Source: Trissonchulus latispiculum (taxonomy: Eukaryota > Nematoda > Enoplea > Enoplida > Ironidae). Taken from it: a DNA stretch of 64,000 nucleotides. Location: positions 1 through 64,000 of the forward strand of contig JASAND010020000.1 in the NCBI GenBank assembly GCA_030248195.1, in the 5' to 3' direction. This document shows, piece by piece, positions 25,201 through 37,200 of this stretch. Both the position numbers and the translations under genes were made by a program. The notes under the pieces were generated by a model, which saw only the letters and a list, made by a program, of their open reading frames with translations, searched no databases and was not told where the DNA came from. Position 1 is the first letter of the stretch. Each line of letters starts with the position of its first letter.

Positions 25201-28200
25201 GCGAGGAACTATTGATAGCTATGGCCTACAGTATCGAGCTCAAAATCAGTATACCTATGAAGATAAAACTCTAAGGCCGGATGAATTGGGTTGTGCTGGT
25301 GTCAGCTATTCTGGAATATCTGGAGAAAGCTTGTGCTACACTCTTCATAATTTAGAACCAGGAACTACCTATACAGTCAAGGTATTTTTACGGTTGCTAA
25401 TTTTAGCATAATGTAGCTTTTAATTATTGTGGGAACTTTACTATGCACAATCTGAGTGACAAGAAAACAATTTGTGCCGAGTTCAAGAAAAGTATATAAA
25501 TGTCTTGTCCAGATAAATTTGCCTAAGAAAATGTTTTTTCTATTACAGGTTCGAGCAAGAGAGAGAATTTGGGGACCGTGGTCTCGAGATCTTTCGTTCA
25601 CAACTACCACCGGAAGTGAGTTGAATTTCTAGTAACCTTATAGATTTTGATTGTTATCATCGGGAAATTAATGTTTAAACTTATTACTTAATTAATTGAT
25701 TAATAATTCTGGTGAAACGTTAGTAGTTTTGTTTTTATGTTGCGTTTCTGTTTTGTAGTGAGCGGCGGTGGATCACTGGAACTGTTGGAAGCTCAGCCTA
25801 CTTCCCTAAAAATCAAATGGTCTCCGCCAGATGACCGTCTCTACAAAATATCCTATTATATGGTAAACCACCTTAAAAGTTGTTCTTACGGGGGGATGTT
25901 TTAGTAACAACCTTTACGACCGAACGCAGTTTAGCTTTCTTCTTCTTCTTGCCAAAGTAACTCTGACCTGCCAAAGTATCATAAAATTTATATTTACTCT
26001 TATAGTGTTTATTTTGTTTTGCATTACTTTAGGTTAGCATACGAGAAGACTTCAATCCCTCGGCTCCCATCATTTCAACAGTGAATGTTTCCGCGCCTCA
26101 GCGCACCTACACTTTTGCTGGTCTAAAGGAGCGAACTCAGTATAATATCAATGCTACTGGGTTTGAGTCTGTCGGCTCCCCAACCAAAGGCGATAGGGCA
26201 ATTTGGCATATCAGCAACAGTTTTCAGACTACCGATGATGGAGGTAAATATTTCTTGCAAATTAAATTTTTCGGTTAATTTTTTGTCTTAATCTTTCACA
26301 AAAGCTTTGGAAAGAATCAAAAAAAAAAAAAAGAAGAGGAAAGAGAGGGGGAAGAAGAGGGGGGGAGGGGGGGGGAGGGAGGAAGGGGGAGAGAGGGAAG
26401 GGGGGGGGGGGGGGAGAAGGGAAGGAAGAGAGGGGGAAAGGAGGGGAGGGGAGAAAAGAATCGCAATAAACAGATCAGATTCACTCGCTGACACTGACTT
26501 GCGCAGCAGTGCTGATGGTCCACTAAGCTCAACAATTACCTGAAGACCTCATTCAGTTTGAACTATATTTTGATTATTTATAAGGGTTAAGCCAGATCGT
26601 CCGAAGATGCGTTTCGGAATGAATTATAAAAGTTCTCATATCACCGGGTGGATAGGATTTATTTCTAGTTTGAACTGGTGCTGCCCTAGCAAACTATTAT
26701 TATCAAGAGTACATAATACACAAGAGTATGACAAGCGTCATACGCTATGCATTATACGCCTGTTACATCCTCTGCACGCTATCGGCTGACCCCCTACCTA
26801 AATCAGACCCTCCTCACCCCGCCTCTGTACATGTATGGGGTCCAAATGGGGGATCGTGTTCATGTTAGTATATTTTGTACACTGATGTGTAAATCATACA
26901 AGCTTATACTCGCTGCATAAATTGGGCCCCCGTCAAGTTTAACACGTAAGTATAGTAACACTGACCCTGTTCCCCCGTTTGGACTACGCACATAGATAGG
27001 GGCGGGGGCAAGGGGGGCCTGATTTAGGTATGGGGTCAGCCGTTAGCGTGCAGAGGATGTAGCAGGCTTGTAATGCATAGCTTATGACGCTTGTCATACT
27101 CTTATGTATTATGTACTCTTGTTATTATGTAGTCGCTGTCAGAAATGGTGGGTTGGATCAGCTAGAGTGTTTGAGTAGTATAATTCAATGTGGACGATCA
27201 AAACCTCACCAGTACTTTTCTATTTTGAAGCATTCTGTTCAAACTAATGTTTCAATTTCAGCCGTGGATACGTCATCCTTCCCAGCGCCTTCAAATCTGC
27301 ATCTGATCAAGAAAACATCCAATATGCTCCATGTTGAATGGGATCCGCCGGAACTCCTCTTGCCAATTTACCAAAAATCTTTCACACATTACAAGGTATG
27401 GATGGACACGTAGTCACACAAAGATAAAACATTTAATATTGACAACTATATCAGAAAACAACAGCTATGGCAGGTTCAAGTGGTCGTGTCTTTCTGAAGG
27501 AATATTATATCTGCAAATGTAAGTCTTGTCATACTGACAGGACCGTGCCCTTACTTATCGGAAACATATTACCACTGTTTGGGAACTAAGTCTTTCCTAA
27601 GATTGGCGCTAACCACGCGGCTCAACATCTAGATTGTTGGTTTTCAGCTAATCCAATTTGTTGGTTTGATCCCATGTCGGGCGCTGAAGCTTTGCCATTT
27701 GTCACGCGTTTGCTGTTCTGTTGAATTTATATGTTGTTTCAGCTGACTTTGAATGTTTTAGGTAACAATCACACCTCTATTTCCTGTTAGCAGCGATGAG
27801 ACCCAAACACACATCTTGCTTCGGCGCTATGAAGACAAAGAATTATTTAATCTAAGACCTGGCAATGGTTACAATATTACAGTACAGGCTGGAACTGAGA
27901 AACGATTCGGCGAAGTCCTTTGGGGTGTCTACTCCACTTTGCCCATTGGTAGGCCTTTCCATGGTTTAGCATATTAATTCATTCATTCTTATTTTTTAAT
28001 CAAAATTTATTTGGAAACTTTCCATTAAAGATGTGTGTCAGTGAACGTTATAATTGAATGAACATACCGTTTAGAGTTTAATCCTAGTGTGTGCTAAGGC
28101 ATGGTGTACACTAAAAGACCCAATATGATAGTTTTTATTATTTCACTTCTTGCTGTATTATTTTCAGGTGCTTCACATATCCTACGACTCAGGGATCGAA

Positions 28201-31200
28201 CGCCTAATTCACTTCATGTGGAATGGAATCCTGTTTGGTCTGGTGTCAGTCAATACGAAGTAAAGAATTTAACTAATGGAAATTCTTTCATCCTTATTAA
28301 AGTTCTGAACGTAATTAAGTTATGAGAACGTTTTTGCAGCCCATCCGTGTTTTTGAGATCTGACTAACTTTTCGCAAAAGGATCTTTTCTCTTTATCCGC
28401 TGCAAACTGACATTTTTCCGGGGTTCCTGAGCCTAGTGTATGCACAAATAATGAACTGTTTTGCAGAACTTTTCACAACATTCCACTCTACTCTAATAAA
28501 ATTTCTTTGAAATTTAGTTCAGATTATTTGAATTTGATGTGTGGTGCTTTGTTCTTTCAGCTGCAAGTTGTGCCAATATTTGGAGGACCACGAACAACCT
28601 ACACTGTCTCTGGTACTGACTACAATATCAGAGGTCTACAGCCGGCCACTGCCTATAACGTCACTCTAACCCCCATTGGGCTGGACATTGAACCCGCCTG
28701 GGGCGACTATGCAACCTTACCTCCCAGTAAGTTGAGAAAGTTGTGTAATTTGAGTTATGTTTTTATTGTGTAGTGATTTAATTATTTTTTGTTTAATTAC
28801 TGTTTAATGTTTGAAGCGTTTTGATTATAGAATGGCTTACGGTGGAAAATGTGACGGTGTGCGATCAAACGAAATATGCCATCGCATTTTCGTGGAATCC
28901 TGTGGATGAGAAACCGCCTGTCTATTATCAGGTAGTGTTTTATTTCGTTTACTTTTTTTTGAACTGAAGGTTTCGGTCAACATTAATTGGAAATTGGTTT
29001 TAGAAGTAAACGATGAAAACGTGAAAAGTAATGGATTTTTACCGTCTTCGTATCTGGTCACCTAATTTTGTTTTTCTGTACCCATTATTTGTAATCGAAT
29101 TTGTTGTATATGTCATTATATTTTTAGATTCGATATGCGGCACCGAATCATCAGAAATGGACAGAGGAGGGCCAGAAAAGCCACTATGCCTATCGATGTC
29201 CTGGAAATCCCTGTACAACAGACAAGAAGCTGTGCTATGTGTTGTATAATCTGGAAGACACGCCAGAAAGCTATACCATTCAAGTATTTAATATTAACAA
29301 TTGTAGTCAGCAGTGAATTAATATCAATCTTCACAATTAACGACCAAAGGGAGAATTGAAGATGTAGCGAATTAAGAATATTTTTTTGCAAAGTAACTTG
29401 AACAAATCCTGTTTAATTCCCAAATACAATTTGGTCTCGTTTGAGTGCAAAATCAATATCAAATCAATCAATATTGGATATTTGGGAACTTCTTTAGATG
29501 TGTGCATGAGTCTGAAATTTTGCAAAATTGTTGCATTCTTTGTTATTATACTGTTAATATTGTTTAGATAAGGGTATGGGTTGATGGCTTTTGGAATAGA
29601 TGGAAAACGGTCAGGGCAGGAGTCATCGATCCTGTGGTGCCCGGACCAACTGAAGAGCCCAAGCCGTGCTGTATCGTACCGCCTCCTTACAAGGTGCTCC
29701 ATCTTGGCGAAGACGGCTCTACCAAACAGGTTGATATAATGCCGTTGGATGAAGAAAGCGGGGCTAGCAATTTGTGAGTTTAACGATTGTTTTGCATGGG
29801 ATAGATGAGGTACAAACTGTATATTGCCTTATAATGAACATTGACCTTTGACTTATTCAATACTACTGATTTAGATTTCCAACGGTTTTAATCACATTGT
29901 ATAAGAAAGATGAACTGTGGTCCTTGGTCGTATACTAAGGGGAAAAACTACTTGAGTTCGTTTTTCGTGTCAACGTGCACGTAAAAGAGCACAATTACTT
30001 ACAGGAAGTTACTTACGGGATCACTATCTTTGTTACCACTTCTTTTTAGAAAAATTGCAAATTATTTGGTTCCTTTTCTTTCAGCTTTTTGTTGCATTAT
30101 TTCCACACCTACCGTATTATGCCAAACAGTGGCCCACCCAATAAAACGTCCATGGGCGTTTTTTCGGGCGGTGAGCGCTTTTTCGGATTTTTGAATGTCA
30201 TGGCTTTTATTATCTCAAATTTATAAAGAAAGCAATATGTGTTTAAGCTGCCGCTCTCTTTCAGAATTGATGGTATGTGTCTAGATAGATCAGCGAATTG
30301 ACAATGGTGCGCAGCTTGCTATACACAGAAATTTACCGTATTTATCAAAACTTGACATTAACTGCATTTCGAAGCTGGTTTCCACAAAATCGCCCATGGG
30401 CGTTTTTCGGGGGGTGGACGCTTTTCTGGATTACAAAAAGAAAATCCAAAATTGCTGATTCCGAAAAACGCCCATGGGCCGCTATTTGGCATAAATTAGT
30501 TTGCCGTAAATTAGTGCTAACATGACTCTGTCAAACAATATTTGTTTTCTATTTCTTATTGTATTGAAACATTAGCCAAGAAAACTAAGGAAACCCTTGT
30601 ATTGTGCACTATAATTGTAGACGCTACTTTGTGATTGTGGACAAACGTGCACAGCGTGGATCCTACAATGAAAGTCAGCTCTATGATCGAGTCACGGCCG
30701 AACGAAAGGGGATACCCTACTACATTGCGGGCGCCTTTGATCGGGCCACCTTAACCAAGGAGACCAAGTTTACAATTGGCGATGGCGAAGTTTATGGCGG
30801 CTACATTAACTATCCCTTGGTTCCGGGAGAAACCTATGGATGGGCTCAAGTCTCTGTGCTGTGGTGGGAAAAGGTAATTCTGTGTGTCAACTCATTTCTT
30901 CAGTTTTTATATTTAGATTTTTATGTTTTCGTATTGTCTTAGAAATTTTACAGATAGCTTTTCGGAATCACGCCAATATTCCCAAAAAATTGTCTGTTTT
31001 CTGTCTGCAATATATTTTGTTCAGTAGTAACTGATTATTTGCTTTTTTGTAGAAGCCGAATGTGATTGCGTATTATCGTGGTAAGTGTATTTACGTTGTT
31101 GCTAAAGTATGTAGTATTTTCAGAGATAGTTTATTCCATTTAATTTATTATTAGTTTGAGTTTGAATTATCCTTTCATTTTAATGTATGATTTATTATTG

Positions 31201-34200
31201 ATTTCAATTATTTTGGTTTAGTTTATTGCAACTGAATACCACTAAGTTCTCATTCAATCGTATTTAATTCCTTCTTAAATCTTGAAAAAGTTTAATTTTT
31301 CTTCTTTTATTCGTTCGTTGTTAGCTGTGTGACTTAAACTTGGGATTCATTTTTTCCTTAAGATCCTGTTACAATTCTATGGATTTTGTGGCCAAGCTAT
31401 AGGCGTCCCACCCCGATATCTGGTATTAAGAAGCCAGATATCCCTGAGAAGGAAAACCTCCAAGGTCGCGCTACGACGCCAACTATTGGTCTCCTAGGAA
31501 AAGGTAGCAAGCAAGCAATATCTCTGGCTCTCAAAAGCTCTTCCCTAGCTTTTTCCCTTATTCGTTATACGCTCCTCAAGTGCGCTTGCAGTAGTTAGCC
31601 AGTTAGCCAGACAGAAGTCGTGTCCCACTTTTAACCGCCATCGTTCGTTTTTGGCCTGCCCTTCCGAATTCAATCGTTTTTCATCGTCATATCGCTTTGT
31701 CGTCGTCCTGTTATTTTAGTCCTGATTCCTAACTGAGTATAGTTCATCTTTTCGCTGTTTCTTTTCTTTTTCTGTTTCTGTCGTTGAAAATGTCATCGGC
31801 TCTCTAAGGCAGGGAGGGATACCATTTAGAAACTAGGTCTTCAGTAGTCAATCATTGTCATGGGTGCCGGGCGAACAGGATGACAGGATAAGTCTTCAAG
31901 CAATCGAGGTAGTTATAGCGCGTTTTTAAATAAAAGTGGATACTTTAGCGTCCAATTCCACTGCTAATTCTTCATAAATCTGAGTTCGTGTTTTGTAGAT
32001 GCCGCGAATCCGATGGCAGGCGTTGCCAGTGCAATTCCTGCCTGGCTTATTCCTGTCCTAATATTGCTGATACTGTTACTGTTGCTCCTGTTTCTCTGTA
32101 TTTGTGCCCTTTGTCTGTATTGTCGACGGTAATAAGCATCAGTTGCTCGGTTTGCTGTGGTTTGCCGCCATCTGCTGCAATTCTTCGCTTTTTCTGTTTT
32201 CTTTTTTCTTTTTATTTATTCTTAGTCGTCTTCTTATTCTTCTTCTTTATTTACTGTATTTTGAACTGAACTCTTAAACTTTCATTTTTAATGTATTTTC
32301 TTCTTTTGCGTATCGTGAAGTCTATCCTTTCTATCGGTGAGCAGGCAAATCAGACAGCTATTTGTAATTCAATTGAATTCTCATAGATCGGATACTCATT
32401 AAATTTTTCTTCTAATTGCTCGGGAAGATCTTGACTTGGCAGGACGTTTTGCACAATGCAATTTGCCCTGCCAGATAGCAGTAGTTATTAACCTCAGAAT
32501 CATGTTTCGCCATTTGTACGAGCCGGGCATTTTGTATAATAATTTGTTTACCGGAAACTTACATAAATGCGCAAGCTAATAAAAATTGTCCTAGTTCTTA
32601 AGTTTTGACTCAGTAGTCTGTCTTAAGGATACATTCAGTGCTTGCGACATCTTAATAGATTTATATACGTACTGCTTTGTAATTATTCGCCGACCGTGCT
32701 TGCCTTTATTTATTAATTTCAAATAGTTTATCAGTTTGGACTTGGTGATATTCATAAACATAAATTATCTTTGGTTTTCCTTTTCTTGGATTCCGTTGTT
32801 CGTTTAAGATTTTTGTTTTTGTTTATTCCTTCAGCTATTTTAGAATTTTGAATCTCACGCTGGTCTGTCTGTAGTCAAGTTTTTGAAAGTTTTGAAACTG
32901 ATTGATTGTAGAAAATAGTTTACATCTGCATCTTTACATCAGGCAGATTATTGTTTACTTTTGAAAATGATGTGTAAACATTCTCTCCCATTTATGAGCA
33001 AACTGTAAAGTAATACTGATTGTTGTGGATTGCTCTAGAATTTCTAAATCTATTTTCTATTTCTTCATTCTAAGATCCAGCCAGTCTCTAATAGCATGAC
33101 ATATTATCGTGCATGGTGTGATGGGTGTTTTGTAGACAGTTACTCCAGTGCGGTTGTGGCAGAGTGGCCCTGGTGGTGGCTCCTGCTTCTGTTAGCCCTT
33201 CTTCTACTGCTGCTGCTGCTGTGCTGCTGTCTGTTCTGGTGCTGTTCAAGGTAAGCTTTAACATGCCAGAGTTTTGGATGTCCAGAGTCAAACTTTGACG
33301 TGGCTGGAAACTTCTTCCTATGGTTTAAGCATGAGCCAATGAAGTTTGTAACTTTTTCCGCAGCATAGCATTTATGAGTGAACACGTGCTGAAAAACGTG
33401 TGCTTTAAAATATTTAGTCCAAAGTTTTGAAGCTAAGTTATGCTAAGCGTTAATTAGCTAGCCCTATTTTCTAAACGTTTTGTGATTGCAACAATTTTCT
33501 TGACTTCCTGTACAAATAGTTCATTGCATCCAGCTATAATTTCGGTATAGCTAATGGTTGAGAATTTGAGTGAATCAGATGTGAAGTGACCAGAAGACTT
33601 TTCAGTATGCAAATGCTAGAACAGAAACATTTGAAACAATTCAATGCTTTTTAACGTTTCCTTGACTTTTTTCTATTTTTAGCCGATATCGTCGGCGTAA
33701 GGAACAAAGAAGAATTCAAGTTAACCATCGTTCGCCTGCCCTTCTTGGTTTGGAGGAAGGAGGGGTTAGCTTTTTGGCTGACTTTACTTGTAATACTGAG
33801 TGTATTAGTGCATACGTCGAAAGGGGCCTTTTCAGTTTCACTTCATTTCGAGAAGATCCGTCTCAAAAATGACTAGAACTATGTCGTTTAATTTTTTGGT
33901 TTACTCAGTCTTAGCGTTTGCGAACAGCTCTTTGTTTTGATCTAAACGATTCATTTGATTGTGAACTCTCGCTTCATTTTAATGCAATGAAGCTAAATCA
34001 TTGTTTTAGAAAGAAAAGGGTGAAATGGCACAGAATCTCAGAGCTTTAGAAACGAGAATTGACAACATCCGTACGCAATTAGAGTCCCGTGTTAGCGGTA
34101 ATAATTTTATCTTTTCAAGTATGCATTATAGTTTATGGTGGTCATAAGATCAGTAAACGTGTCAGTAAATTTTTTCAAACATGTGGTCATATTGTTATTT

Positions 34201-37200
34201 CCTGTCACTCTTTAGTAATTAAACTTATGTTTTGATTTTGCAGATAAATATGGATCAAGAGATGGCGATGTAAGTGTCGATTATTTATTTCAAGCTATAT
34301 CTGTTTTGTTATTAGTCGCGGTTTAGTTAAAGTTAAAGTAAGAGTACACAGCTAAGTCTAGCTAAGTTGTGATTTCCTACCCCTCGTTACCTAAACTCAA
34401 AAATGTTTGAGTGTGTCCACTGTATGTACCTGAAGATTTTTAATTTTTTCAGGAGTATGAGGAATGGATTGACATTTTTGCATTAATTTTGCTATATTTT
34501 GCAATGTTTGATTTAGCGAGATTCTGACAGCAGTTCTGACGATGAAAGAAGAAAGCGACGTGGTCGTTACAAGGGTTAGTGTGGTACTTTTCAATGTCAA
34601 CATTACGTTTCGGAATACTGTTATCTTTGAACAGCGTTTTTTACGCCGTTGTAACCAGGAACCTATAAAGAAAGCTTGTTAGGCAATCTGCGATTTCTTA
34701 ATATTAAGCACAGTATAGCATGTTGAAATCTCGAAGCTGAGCAGTTTCAGTCAAACTTGAAACGCTGGTATTAAATTTCTTTTGTAGATTCTTACTTGAA
34801 ATAGTTATAACGTTTAATACCATTTTTCCTATTCAAGGTAAAGGCGATTTCGAGGACGGCTATGTGCGAGGATTCCGGGATGCCAACAAGATTACTGGAT
34901 CGGCGGCGCGGAGGCGACTGGACGAAGAATATGGTGGAATGAAAATGGACTTCCATTCCGGCTATGTTCAGGGACTTCGAGATGCAGGAATGACCGGCCT
35001 TAGTCAGTCTATGCACGATCTGGCGGCCAAAAAGAGTACCAATGTTGGTGGCTATTCTGCTGGATATATGCAGGTTAGACCATTTGACCATTTCCTGTCT
35101 TATTAGGCGACCCCCTGTAACCTAAAATCTATCTATTGGCTGGAGAAATCTTGGTTAAAAATTGTTATTTATATCATTGACAAGATTTTGCCAAAATAAA
35201 CAGGCGGAAGAGAGAGTTGAGAGTTGAGACTTGTTCCCGTAGGTAGGACTAATAATTTGATAACAGCGTTGAGTTTATAATCAAATTCTAATTAGGAAGC
35301 GCTCAGTGTCTCTTACTGTTATATTATAAACTCTTGATATCATTTCACTACTTACTTTGTAGGGCTTCCGTGACGGTAATTCTGGTGCTTTTGGTGATCG
35401 TATTACGACGTCGCTGTTGCGACGGTTGGAGGAGCAATACCCCACTCAGGACGATTATCGCCAAGGCTACATCGAGGGCTTCCGCGATGCCACCCAGAAC
35501 AAGCCCACTGATACCCTCCAAAGTCGAGCCTCAGAGCAGAGTCGGGTCACGGATCGACTTACAGAGATCAGTGAACGACTCTCTACCTTGGAACGACAGA
35601 AGGTGAGTTTGAAACGATTGGGTGTTTTTCTTTTTAAATTGTAATTTTATTTATCTAAGGATCTCAAAACGTTTAGCGCTTTGCGCTGCCCGCATAGTGA
35701 CAATCAGCGTTGATAAGGAGAAATTAGTCCTTTTATATAGTCTTTAGAGCTAGCTCAGTTCTTCGCCTGAATGAGCTGAAAGTGTTGGTTCTGGAACTAA
35801 CTTGTTTGTCTATTTAAAATTATAATGATTAAGTGATTAGTTAATTGCTAAATTACATGCCACGGTCGTTGATTTTAAAAGTGTAGGCTTGCAAATAGTT
35901 GAAGGCGTCATTCCTTCCGGGCTGAGGGACACTCTAAATATTTAACTTGTATGAAATCTTGAAGATTAGAGTGCCTCCAAATTGATGGAGATAATAACGC
36001 CATCTGATGGTTAACTTGCTGTATATGTAAATGTATCTCATTTCGTTTAACTTTTGCGCCATATTTCATAGGTTTCATATTGTCACGTTAGAATTTTATT
36101 GATTATATTTCGTTGTGCAAATTGGTCTCTTTTCTTGATACTACTGTTTGGGAAATTTGAAAGGAGTGATCCTCAAGAAGGAAATATGATTTTAGATTGT
36201 CCATAATTTTGGACTAAACGTTCATTTAAAAACCTTCAGATTTCATTTTGTCAGTGGAAACGCTGGGTAATACTTTAGCCGAACTTCTGTTTAGATCAAA
36301 AGTTTCATACTTTAGACGGCTTCTAAGCAAGCATTCATCAGATATTCTAAAGGACACTGGGGCTAAGTCCTTAGGGAATTTAAGTGTTCACATATCCCGC
36401 TATTCTGGTCTTGTATTCCCTATAAATAATCTTCATTTATTATGACTGACTAAGATCTCAATATAATTGGTCCCCTTTGACGGCTTTTTTCTTCCAGAGA
36501 CAACCCCCCCTAATTAAGTTTCAAATCCCCCCCAGTTCTTGCTCCCCTCTCTGTAGTCTTGCTCTGATTGAGTTAGAATTTGTTAGGCCACCTACGTAAT
36601 GTTGCCGAACTTGAAGAAAAGTTTTTCATGGATTGTTTAGAACAACTTTTCCAGTCAGTTGAATAGGGCCAAGGTTTCTCAGAACGACTCTGTTAAATTA
36701 TGCAATCAAGTATTAAGGATAGACTTAGTCGACTGTTACATCTTTTGTCACTTCAGGCCGCTCCCTCCTCTGCCGGGCCTCCTGTCACGGAAGAAACTCA
36801 TACGACGAAAATTTATCATGTTTGTAAGTATTTTTTAACTCCACTCTTAAGACTCAAACTTTTTGTCCGACTTTTTCGGAAATATGGTTTAAAAATAATA
36901 AGTATGTATCAGTTATTGTATAATGCCGGTTTAAAAACGTCAAACGTCAATAAACAGTGATGCGTGCTTCACATTATTAATGCTTACAGTAATTAAAGGG
37001 TTAATTAAAATATAGTTACTATTGACGAGTGTATTCGGGAATATACATGACTGGAGTCTAATTTTAAGAGCTGTTGATGAGCTGATTTAATTAAGATTTA
37101 TTCGAATTTTTCCTCACACATTCCAACTTGGGTTCATTTTTTAATTTTTGATTTACTTTTTTCTTAGATAATCAATTGCCCGATGGTGTAGGTTATTCCA

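Noticed and set aside
32129..33135. A third alternative transmembrane exon
   Set aside because: No hydrophobic segment with a phase 1 acceptor and phase 2 donor was found between exons A and B or before exon A.
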